The position numbers and the translations under genes are program-made. From the NCBI RefSeq assembly GCF_001039355.2, contig NW_019775136.1, forward strand, positions 127,855 to 191,854: 64,000 bases of DNA. Reading direction: 5' to 3'. The stretch is from Lingula anatina. Taxonomy: Eukaryota; Brachiopoda; Lingulata; Lingulida; Lingulidae. The notes beneath the pieces are model-generated. The model searched no databases. It saw nothing but the letters and a program-made list of their open reading frames with translations, and had not been told where the DNA came from. Numbering within the stretch: position 1 is the stretch's first letter; each line of letters begins with the position of its first letter. Below are positions 39,629 to 51,000 of this stretch, piece after piece.

Positions 39629-40122
39629 GACCCCATTCAGAATAGGGGACTAACTCAGGCCTACCCAACTACCAGACTCGGTACCGAATGATCCAGAATT
39701 CACCGGTAGATCAGACCACACTACCCGTTTTCAAGGTATGTATCAGATCGCATTACACAGTATCATACCCTACAAATTTTGAGTGATGATGCAATGCTTT
39801 CAACCCCGCTAAGAATCGTCACTGTCACATCGCGGACTAGGCAAGAGCGGTGTCGCGTCTGATACTGTGTAATGCGATCTGATATACACCCTGAAAACGG
39901 GTAGTGTGGTCCGATTTAACGGTGAATTCTGGATCATTCGGTGCCGAGTCTGGTAGTTGGGTAGGCCTGTAACTAGTCTGAGGGTCAAATATGGCGACCC
40001 ACTACAGAGCGTGCCATGTAATCCACTAATAGACACTGAATAGATATCCCGTGGGGATTATTCAAGTGGGTTGGCCATATTTGACCCTCGGACTAGTTAG
40101 TCCTCTATTCTTAATGGGGCCA
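39629..40122. mobile_element. Outer foldback element, split by a later insertion
   Basis: The left end GACCCCATTCAGAATAGGGG and the reverse complement of the right end, GGCCCCATTAAGAATAGAGG, are inverted repeats, both followed by GACTAACT. A second inverted pair lies inside the right part (CTGAGGGTCAAATATGGC versus GCCATATTTGACCCTCGGAC). Without the inner element the original length is about 175 bp. Its target duplication is not certain. Confidence 0.8.
39656..39969. mobile_element. Inner foldback element inserted in the outer one (314 bp)
   Basis: It starts CAGGCCTACCCAACTACCAG and ends with the inverse, with arms of more than 100 bp extending through CCGTTTTCA, GATCGCATTACACAGTATCA and their complements. 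The 5-bp duplication TAACT flanks it at 39651-39655 and 39970-39974. Removing the insert and one TAACT restores GACTAACTAGTC, as seen in the other arm of the outer element. A CAGG start with a short duplication would fit a hAT-type element, but that is inference. Confidence 0.88.
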
Positions 40123-42021
40123 AAGAGGTTTATAGGAGAGGACACTTGATGTATAGCAAAGCATACAGTAGCCAAACAATTTTCATGATAACTGTAGTTT
40201 TCTTTTGCATAGTAAAACAGATTGATTTTAAGAGACTTAAGATGTTAATCAATTTGTGATCAATCAAAATGGAGGGAATGTTTGAATGGTTATCACTTAA
40301 ATGGAACCACTATCCTTGGAATATGGACACCTAAAGTCATTATCTAGTAGTATTTCATGAGGGCATGGCATTGCAAACGGTCATTTGTTTTGATGGATTT
40401 TTTCTTGGGTGTCAAGAATTAGTGTATTTACTGAGTATCACTTTTCAACTTAAAAACACATAGATAACTATATATAGTTTATAAAAAACCTGTAGTTATC
40501 ATACAAGACACCCTTTGTGTGCATTCTTACTTGAACTGAAATTACCATTATATAAAGGATGAAAGGTTGCAAAATCTCGTTTTGATATGATGACATAAGA
40601 GTTGCACAGATTTATATCCAAAGACATTGCCCTGTAATTTGAGTGAATGTATTTATATTCTAATACTAAAGCACTTCCAAGAAACAAGGGCTGTATATTA
40701 ATAGACCCATTCTAGGTAATGATCAGTTTAAGTACATGTAAGGTTACATACCCCCAGCTGTGTGATGACTTGCAATACGGCCACCTGTCTGTCCCCGAGG
40801 TGGATGTGTTTTTCATTAAGTTCAGAAACATTTGTGATTGGGTAGATCATCCGTGCAAATAATTGTCTATAAACAAGTGCATTTTGAACAGTTTGTATGT
40901 TTGAGGTTGATCTGTCATTTCTCCAGCTTTGATATCTAGTGCAAAATTGACCATTATTATATATATATATATAGGTTGTCTATGTCTGCAAGGGGATGAG
41001 CCTGGAACTAATTGGGTAAATAATTTTGTACTCAGTTACTTCTTGGTTGAAAAGTAGACAGCTATGAAAATATAAGGCAAACTGTCTTAATATTGGAAAT
41101 ATTTTCGATTTTATGAATGAGCTAAAGTATTGAAATATACCATAAGTATAATCAAACACTTTTCTGTTTATTTTCATTAATTAAAAAAAAAATTAACATT
41201 TCCCCCTCCACCTTCTTCAATGTCTGACCCCTAGTGTTTCCCAGGTGGGAAAGATTATCCCCAGCCTGGTTTCCTGGATCAGGGGCGTGAGCGTGCCAGG
41301 TCAGACGTACCCTCACCTGCCTGGGAAGGTGAATCATAGAAAAACCAGCACACAATACATGTAACCAATAAAATGACTGCTAAGGACACGCACACCCTCT
41401 TTTCTTTTTTGGGAAAAGTCCGATCTGATGTTGGGTGTCAGGTGAGAAATCTATATCATTGTGAGGGAGCAGAGAGCGAGTTTTTTTGTTTGAGGCATTA
41501 GGGGCTGGTTTTATTGAGGTAGTTGTATCTTTGTTGTAAAAGTCTGGTATCAGTTGAGAGGTTTGTCAAAATGATTTTAGTGTGATGATGAAGTTCAAGT
41601 TGTGCTTATTTAAGATAGCCTTCCTTTTAGAATAAGGTATAATTTCATGGACAACACTGGTTATGGGGTATAGTTTTTTTAGGGGCAGGGATAAGGGATG
41701 GAAAGTATGCTGAAAACTGATGATGAAATTAATATATGTCAGGGTTCTAATTGAACTACTATGTTAACCTCATTTGTAATCATTTAAGATCTGACAAAGC
41801 AGTTAATGCAGGACCTGTGAGTAGTTAATTAGTCAAATGTTTGGTAATTTCTGGAGGTCTGGATAGGAAATTTCTCATACTAGGCCTTAACTAGGAGATA
41901 ATGATAGCATTTCCAAAAACATTATAGGAATAGGAAAATTCATGGTCATTGCTCTAAAGCGTTGAACATTTTATATTTTCAGACGTTCTACAGGAGATTA
42001 CTCTCTCATAGACTGAGTTAA

Positions 42022-42090
42022 ATGCCCGTGGACAGCCGATTCATTACATCATGGCAGATGATGAGGCAATACCCGATAGAGGTACTTTAA
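42022..42090 (+). other. Short upstream ORF overlapping the SLC4 start codon
   Basis: The ATG at 42022 opens 22 codons ending at TAA 42088-42090, out of frame with the main ATG at 42051, all within one exon. The upstream ATG has a weak context (T at -3), while the main ATG has A at -3 and G at +4, so leaky scanning would allow main-frame translation. It could lower translation of the transporter. Confidence 0.5.
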
Positions 42091-45000
42091 CATGGCGACC
42101 GCTGGAGGATATCGACATCGAAGGTATGTGTTGATTACAACAATCGTCATCTGTCGGCCAATGTGGTGTGTTGTATAACTGCACTGTTTGCTTCAGCCAC
42201 CACCTCTGCGATTTAACCTGATTTTGTAGGCTGCACTGCTGTTTTACATACTGCATTGCATTCAGAAGAATTGCCACTTTAGTTCTGCAATCAATACAAG
42301 TCATTATGTTCTGTTTAAGAATTTCCTTGTGAAATATCAAGGAAATCAGATTAATGTTTAAATTGATTCAATCTGGTCTCGGAGAAAACGGGATTGATTC
42401 AGTGAAGTTTCCTGGGGAGAAATCAATTTAATGAAAGGACTAATAGATCCGAAGATTTTTGATTTGATAAGATTTGCTCTATTTGCTGCAGATACATTCT
42501 TTTTATCTAAGCACGTGTTCGCACACAGACACACACATTTAATTATCTTTGCATTGTGTCATCTTATATCATAAGTTGGCATGCCCAGGTTATCTATGGA
42601 TTCTTCTTCGGATTATGTTATGGAAGAATGTATACACCAATATACAAACTTTTCATGTATACGGATTCCTCCATAGCTACCACCTTCACAACCACTGGTA
42701 TATATTTATATTTAGTTGTTATAGCTACCACCTTCACAACCACTGGTATATATTTATATTTAGTTGTTTGTTGGGCAGTTTTTCTGGGTGAGACGCCTAC
42801 CAAAATCTTTAGGCAGCAGGTGTTTGGAATAGGAATTGATTCCTACGTGAACTTTGTGTGGCTTGTTCAGTCTTATGAAAGTGGGAAAAACAAACAAACA
42901 AACAAACAAACAAACAAACAAACAAACAAACTTCTATTTTATCAAAATAATAAAATATGACCTTTACTGTCTTTGCTGATTTATTTATTTACTAATTGAT
43001 TTATCAGTATTAATAAATTCAAGTTTAAGTTTATGGTATTGTTTAAAATAACATTTTAATTTTTTATAAACAGTACTAACATTGTATATGGAAATCACCA
43101 TCAAAAAAGATAGAGAGTCCTGGCAACCTCACTGTTAATGACTTTTTTCTATTAAAGAGCAAAGCAAATAATCAAAACTCAAACTTACGACTGGATGTAG
43201 AATATAAGTTAGCTTTTCAGTATGCTTTGAATGCAGACAAATTGTGCATATTGACATAATGTTTAAAACGTAGAAAGCCATTTTGTTCAGTTTCTCAATT
43301 CATGTTTGGGTCGCACGTGAATAAGAGGGTCTGAATCTCTAAGGTAGCACTGAGGAGTCACATGCACATATTCAAAGTAGAGCTAAGAGTTCATGTGGGG
43401 TGCACTATTAAGGGGGATGTAATTTTTTTAAAAGAAAAAGGAATAAAACCAGGATTGAAGTCATGGTTGACTACCGTTGAGCTTCTAGTTTTGGCCCCCT
43501 TTTTACAAGAAAAAAATGGGAACCCAATGAGTCTGGAGGCATTCCTGTGTATACAGGTTTTAGTTGTAGCAGGTGGGATAAAAGCAATAAAGATAAAGAC
43601 AGGATCCAGGTGGTAAATGATAGTGGTAAACTGATCATTCTCATATTCAGACCCCTGTTATAGAAGTTGGACCTGTCTGCCAGATAAAAATATTGCATGT
43701 TATAGCTATTTTTGTTCTGAACCTGGTTAGCAGACAGCTTTTTTCCCCCTTTTTATCAGGATTATTTTATTATATAAATTTTTTTATGACGAATGGTTGC
43801 ACAATGAACAAGGAATGGTTATCAGGTGCTCATACAAAAAAGTTTTGTCCTGGAAAATAAACTAGTTTACTCAGAGGTATACTCTAGATGGTACACGTTG
43901 GACTTGGAAGATTGAAAATACTTCTTTGACAATATCTTTTGTCATTGTTTGGTCAAAGAATTTTTACTTTTGCCCTTTTTTGCAAGAATAATCTTCCTCA
44001 GTTTCTGCTTTGTCTGTGATATATGTGCGGTGTCACTCGGTTCTTTATAATGTCTTCGTTACTGAGTGATATGTCTTTGAATTCAGACTGGTGTCTTGTC
44101 TGCTTGTGCAGACATCTTGATATCTGGGTACTAATGCACACAGGGTCCTTCAACCCAGTCATGGTCATGAATGAAATAAGATTCTGAAAGAAGAACATTT
44201 AGCTTTTTGATAAAAAATCAAATAGACGATGAACTGGCACTGTTGTATGACACTTAATATAAGGTTTGTATGGATGTTTGGAGAAGGTCTTAATATGAGC
44301 TCAAAAAGATCCATTTTCATATTCGACTTGGTCTGTCCTTCTCAAAGAGTGTGGCACTGATTCATAGTTAATGAGATCTTTTATTCTTTTGGTTGTTGTT
44401 GATATTCTCTGGTTATGCCTGGAGACTGCTGTTGGTGAGATTTCCACCTTTGAGTTTTCGGAGGATTATTGTTACATGGTTTCTAAAACCATATATGTGC
44501 ATCCCAGTCTTTTGTAGCACTGTCTACTTAGTCTTTTCATTTTTCTCAGATCTGACAGGTCATCCCTATAAATATGTATCTCACATCACCCCAAGTACAA
44601 AAACCTGATACAGATTGTGGAATCACATGTCCTTAGTACAATGGAAACTACAGCTGTAGCCTTTATTAGGAATTAGTATGGTTGTCAGTTGTTTAAGCAA
44701 TTACCTTACTGCCCAGACTACTGTAGTCTTCATGAGACTTCAGTGATTTGTTATCTGTCTTGTAGAATACAACGTCAAGATACTAAAGATAGTTTCCACG
44801 AGTGGCAACTGAGTCTTGAGACTAGTCAGTGATATAGATGATTACATATCATGAAAAAAAAAAAAACATTTACAAATGTTCATTCCAAGAAACTGCAAAA
44901 CTTTGATAGCCACCAGAAAATGAAAGAATGAAAAGTTTTAAGGAAAAAAGAAAGTGGCATTTAACTGATAAAAACACTGATAATAAGCTAATAGAGATTG

Positions 45001-48000
45001 GGGGGGGGGGGGTTTGGCATCCAGTTTCTCTACTTCTTGCAGCTTTCTCCAGTTTTTGTGTGATCCAAAGCTACAGCCATGGTCAGAAATGAGCTTCAGC
45101 TGAAAAAAAAAGAATTTGTCTGTGTCTTGTCTTTATTCATTTCTTGCATTTACAAAGTGTGTGGGTACAAAGCGTGGGATTATTACATTCTTCTTAAACC
45201 TCAGTCAGTCGAATTTATTACATGTACATATACCCTCGGGGATGCATTAAGATTACTGTGGGGACAATTTTGATTATCAGATGAAAGGGAAGGAAGTTTT
45301 CGTCACAAAGAACAAAACTGAATAAGCAAGCGATGTGCAAAAAATCTTCAATGGTTTTTATTTTGATTGATAAGAAACTGATGAAGTTGATTATACTTCG
45401 ACTGAAAAATGAGATTTTAAGAATAGCATCAAACATTTTCAATTACTGACACCAAATTAAGCCTTAAACTATCACTCCCATTACCTTATATTCCACTTAG
45501 AATAGATTAATTCATAGCAAACAACCTAAAAAGAAAAAATCTACTGTCTTTTGCAAGATATACTCAATATTCACGCCTGAATAGGAATGTAATGGGAAAC
45601 TTTAGTCTGCAAGAAGTAGTCTATTAAAAACTGCCATTCACAATCTCTCAGATTTGGGTAGCCATATATGGCCAGATATGGTGTATGAAATTGGTTTGAT
45701 CGAAGTGCTTCTGTCCCCAAAGGTTTGAGAGAAAGGGTCAATCTTGCAGTGAATGAAATAGAATTGATGAGAAGGATGGTAGAATGTCAGTTTCATTAGG
45801 TGTTAGAACCCCAAAAGTAATATTGTCTGAAACATGAAAAAAATAAATAAATAAATAAAAAAAAAAAATAAATAAATAAATTAATAACACTATCTGCTTG
45901 AGGAATTATCAGTTGTGAGACATTGTTAGATGAATTGACATCATGGAAAAAAACTATCAACTTCCAATTTTTTTTTTTTGTTTTTTGTTTAATTTGTTAA
46001 TCTATATGATTTGAGACATTTTATAATATTCTGGATTGTCCCTGTTTCAAAAAGTTTCATTTTTGATTGAAAATTCAGCATATGAGAAGCAAATTTGACT
46101 AGTCAAGGGCAAACAAATAAAAAAAAAGACTCATAATCGACATTGAACTATTGCTAATTTTTTAATTTGACTCCTGTTACATTTTTCCAAAAAGAGTTTG
46201 AGTTAGTGAAAGCAACCCCACCGGAAAGAAGATACAGTTATGTGTTTATTTAGACCCCATTTCCAGAGATTAGATCGATCTACTTTAGATCGACCTAACT
46301 CCCTGGGGGTTCACGCTAAATAGCTGTCAGCCGGGCGGACACGAAAGTTAATTACCCCCTTACAGCTTGTAGTAGGTGGGACGGACATTTAAGCCGGATT
46401 ATCTCACAGTAATCTAGTGAGACTCCCCGCGGGGATAGATCGATCTAAAAGCTCTGGGAATACAGCCTTAGATGTCCACCTTGATTTCATCTTGTAGAAT
46501 AGCTTTATTGTTGTTTAGTTGGTGCAAATGTATGTGCACAGCTATGCCTCCTGACAGCTTGTGTATACACCTATATTAACTCTATAGCCAGGGGATACAT
46601 CATACTTAGCTTTGCCACTGTCAAATGAATGAACTGGTCATGTCTATCTGAAATATAAGCTTGTACAGTAAAAAAAAAAATATATATAGTACTGTAGGTA
46701 TTCAAAATTTTTTTTCGGAAGACAATTCTGTAATTTTTTCACTGGAAATTTCATCAAACTTGAAAATGAGTCTCTTGATGAATTTGCCACCTAATATGGC
46801 TGTGTCAGATTCAGGCATTTTAAATTATTAACTTTTTATTTTTAAATAAAAGTGCTGAAATTTTCAAGTTTTTATAACTAGTCAATTTAACCCATCCCAT
46901 ACAAGAAATTTACTTTGAATTTGCCCCCTCTCTCCCAAAAAAGATATCACATTAATCCATCAACCAAATCTGATTGTAGTGTACGTAGGATATGTAATGC
47001 CATGTTATCCTTTGAAATTAGAAATTGAGTAGATTTGACTTGACTTATGTCATTGCTCTGAACAATCAACCAGTGCATTCATGGTTCTATCCAATGAAGA
47101 TCACATTTGAATCTTTTGCTTTGAAAATGTGCACTTAGTTATTTATTACTCATGTTTTGCTGAAGGTTTTAATGAATTTGAGACACATAAAAGTTTGCTG
47201 TTCTATTAAAATGCTAAAGGTTTAGGGTACTTCCATTGTTCATGCTAATTTGATATAGCTGAAAGATGATACAGGTAAAGATGTTTTTTTCAGCAAAAAG
47301 GAAAAAAAAAACATGAGGACATGCTGTTTTTGTGGTTTGAGGAGGCAATCAACACAAAATTAGCAACAGTCACAGCATAACTGCATATTATTAATTGCTT
47401 TTGTGGTTAAAAAAAACAAAAACAACAACAAACAGAGATCTCCCCGTGCTATCTTTTGTGGGTGCTTTTAGTTTTTGTATTTATTACACAAATTAGTTTT
47501 GTAAATCTCTTTCAAATGCTGTTACTGTCTCCATGATATGGTCGCCGTGTTGATGTTGCCGTGACTACACGTAACATATTCTTATTAATGCAATATAACT
47601 GACAAGTGAGTCTGGTAAGTTGACATTTTGTGATAACATGTGACAAATCCATTAAGAGATAGCTTTATACAAAAAAAATACAAAGAAATCTTGTACTGAG
47701 GTTACTTGGTGTAATGCTAAGTAAACTCTCGTATGCAGTGGTTTCACCAAATCCCTATTACAAATTCAAATCTAAAAGCCATGCAAACATTTAGTAGCTC
47801 TGGGTTAAAAAAAAGTATTTGTGAAGTGTTTTTCTGTATTTCTTCCTCAAGAGTATGTTAAAATGTTGTGCTGATAAAAGTCCCCCCCCATCATTTTGAG
47901 ACATGTTCTTGGAGTTGATGTCAGTATCTCTGCAGATGTTCATCTCTTAGCAGATTTACCTACTGCTTAAATGTCTATCAAACCGTGTTTGGTGCCTACA

Positions 48001-51000
48001 TCAATACACAACTGAGAGAAGTGATCACCAAGTTATCTCTATGCTCTATACACACTAAGCCAGCAGAAATCTTTATGATTTTAGTTTCTGTGAACTCATT
48101 TTCTTAACACAAGCCATGTTTAGCCAATTGACTGAGTTTGTGAAAGGTAAAAAAAGTGTGAATGAGTAATACAATTGTGTAATTTGCTCAGACATCATGA
48201 TTCATTTTATAGATCAACTCTGGTTGAATGGTGATGTAAAAATGGTTAATGCCCTATTAAAAGGTATTTGACTTTAGGCCCATTTTCATTTAATTGAGAG
48301 AAACTAATAAATAAATGGCATTTTTTTTACATGAATTTTTGGCAACTCTCATTAGAAACTTTTTGATAGAAGGGTAAAGGCAAAAACTTGAACATTACTA
48401 TGAAAAATGAGCAAGCGAGAAAAGAAAAATACTTAGCAGGAATGTCAGTTTAGTTATAAACAGTTTAATAATCATTTTTCATTCCATGTCATTCTTCTTC
48501 CATTCCATTCCCAATGTTTTTTTTTTTTTTTGCAAGCACGTGCAGACCAGTAGGCAATGTCACCTATCAAATCACACGTTCAACACATTCAAACAAGGTA
48601 TTTATTGATTCAGCGTGGAAAAAAAGGGATGAATATTGTGCTTCATTCAGAAACGTGACTTCAAACCCATTTAGAGGGCACCTTTCCTATATGGTATGGT
48701 CCAGTGCCCTGTGTGATATATGCCAGCTCAATACAGCAGGCACACGTTTGTTTAGTGCTCTTTCTCAGGTTGCTGGAGGAAGATTTTAAAGAATATCATA
48801 TATAGCTCGTGAAAACACACACTGATAGTTTGAAACATCCCACATCTGCCAGAAACTTCGGAGTACATTAATACTTATTTCTCTGTAGAAGGATCCTATG
48901 ACTTTTAGGTGGCCCTTTGTATTTAGACTTGTAGTATGTGTAGTACAGTGCGCAGATTTTGAAAAGGTATATTAGTGCATTTATGCTGTGGAGTGCTTCA
49001 GCAGATCCAATTACCCCTTGTAACCTATTCTCTCCTTTGGCAATAAAACTAACTTCCAAAATTAAAAAAAAGGGGGGGGGGGCATTTCTGATAACACTAG
49101 GAGTGTCACTAACTCCCTTACCTAATAACATAGAGTCAGTAAAAATCACCAACAGCTTTCTGTGGTGAACAAGTGTAGATGTGATCTTGATGAAACAGTT
49201 AACACGATTTTAAAAAGTAAGGATCTGAACATGATGGATACTTGTCAGTTTAGGTGCTTAAGGTGTAATAAAACTTTTTAAAAAATACATAACTTTTATG
49301 TCCAGCTGGGTGAGTAACGGAGGGGGGGGGGGGATAATATCTATAGCCACATTGGTTTTCAGCATATAAGTCGGGGGTGCTTGTGGAGTATATAAGATTC
49401 AGTTTTTGGGTCTGTTTTGATTTTAAAATAATAGCATGAAAATGCAAAGTAGAAACAAATGGTCTATGGAATTGCTAAAAGTCTCTGCCAGAAGGAGAAA
49501 TTAGTCCATTCCTTCTAGTGTTATGCAATTTTTTAAGGAGCCTAAGGGATAAATGTCTTATTGAGTGACATCACTGAAATTTAGGTTCAGCATCACCCTT
49601 CCCTTTCAATTAGAATTCAGCAGTTATTGCCCATTTCTCTCATCTATTAAATTTGCATGTCTACGTATCTTTTCTAATCTTTTAAAGAAATCCACAGATT
49701 TTGATCATTGTAATCTACATTATGATATTTTGTAAATTATAACTAAATATGAAAGATGCTCAGCTATGGTAACTCATTATATTACAAGAAAATTACAAAA
49801 TAACCTGAAATGAAATAGAAATAATTCTGTCATTGTTTTTTTTTGTACTAAAGATACAGGATTGCACGGAGTACTGTCTGATAACTAAAATTTGTTCTTA
49901 ATTTAATTTAGACAAGAAAATTTGTCAATCTGGGGATGATGGATATAACCACATTTAAAAATACCAATCTAGTGTGTATTACTTGTGTAAATAAAATCAG
50001 GTAATTTTATGAAGTTGGGGTTATGTCCATTTATAATCTTAGAAAGCGTGAAAATTGATTTTGATAACATTTTGAATATGGCATTTATAATTGGCTGATA
50101 ACTAATGTTTTTTATTGCATTTTCTAGGTCATAGGTCTGATCCATTTGGTGTCCAGAATGGCCAGGCAGGCCACCACCACCATCACCATCACAAACATGG
50201 AGGAAAACATGGCAAACACAGAAAGAAACACAAAGATAAGGATGATCTGGGTGATCAACCAAGTTACAAGCCACCAAGTAGGTTCATTTATGTATTATAT
50301 ACATGCACCTACATTCTCTTGTGAGCAAAGATTGACCTTTACACATATCCATTGTCGCCATTGTTCATATGTGAGCAAAGTGTGACCTTCCCATGTTTTC
50401 ATTGTCCTTTTAGTTCTTATGTGAGCAAACTGTGACCTTCCCATGTTTTCATTGTCCTTCAAGTTCTTATGTGAGCAAACTGTGACCTTCACATGTTTTT
50501 ATTGTCCTTCTAGTTTTTATGTGAGCAAACTGTGATCTTCCCATGTTTTCATTGTCCTTCAAGTTCTTATGTGAGCAAACTGTGACCTTCACACGTTTTC
50601 ATTGTCCTTTTAGTTCTCATATATACAACCCCAAATCACACACTCTCAGTTTCACCATATTCAAAGTGTGACCAAGCATTGACCTTCACATGCTTTCAGG
50701 GTCAACTTAGTTCTTATGTGATGAAATGTGGCCTTCACACACTTCCATACTGTTCTTTTGATACTTGGAGTCATCTGTCACTTCGCTACGTGGTCTGTAG
50801 TCTTGATAAAATGCTGTCTGCATACATAAGTTCTTCATTGAATGGATAGATTTGTTTCAGCTGACAATATTTCACTTTCACTCCATCCCAGATAAATGCC
50901 TGTCTGACTTTTGCCTCTTTTGCCTTCAGTAGCATGAAATATACTAGTAACAACAGCAGTTTCTTAGAAAACAAAATTGTACTATATTTTACATGTTTAT

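Larger units (their letters stand above)
25517..41982. other. 16.5-kb gene-free region upstream of the SLC4 gene
   Basis: No convincing protein-coding exons were found on either strand; open readings are short, isolated, and lack splice context or family resemblance. The left end holds the ZC3H15 5' flank, with a somewhat CpG-richer part around 25780-26100. The rest is AT-rich sequence with a perfect hairpin at 26935-26985, foldback elements at 36846-37148, 38699-38914 and 39629-40122, a degenerate minisatellite at 37998-38320, and exon-like splice pairs near 35.9-36.1 kb. Since the SLC4 start-codon exon has an acceptor site before it, at least one 5' UTR exon and the promoter must lie upstream, probably in this region. 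Confidence 0.5.
42124..50127 (+). other. 8-kb first coding intron of the SLC4 gene
   Basis: No exon was recognised inside. Contents include the 48-bp tandem pair at 42673-42768, (AAAC)n at 42887-42931, an (AAAT)-rich tract near 45840-45885, G-runs at 45001-45012, 49073-49082 and 49322-49334, and MITE copy 2 at 46253-46467. The 90-codon open reading near 48514-48789 lacks splice context and family resemblance. Confidence 0.6.

Noticed and set aside
25517-41982. A hidden protein gene in the long gene-free region
   Set aside because: I read both strands for phased exon chains and found none. The short open readings are isolated and AT-biased. A non-coding RNA cannot be excluded from sequence alone.
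42556-42960. 134-codon open reading over tandem repeats
   Set aside because: It is created by a 48-bp repeat and an (AAAC)n tract, both of which stay open by composition.
48514-48789. 91-codon plus-strand open reading in SLC4 intron 1
   Set aside because: Starts in a poly-T tract, has no splice signals matching the SLC4 phase, and no recognisable domain.
50318-50750. Regular 50-bp repeats resembling a CRISPR array
   Set aside because: Units are contiguous with no unique spacers, they drift gradually, and the context is a eukaryotic intron. It is a minisatellite.
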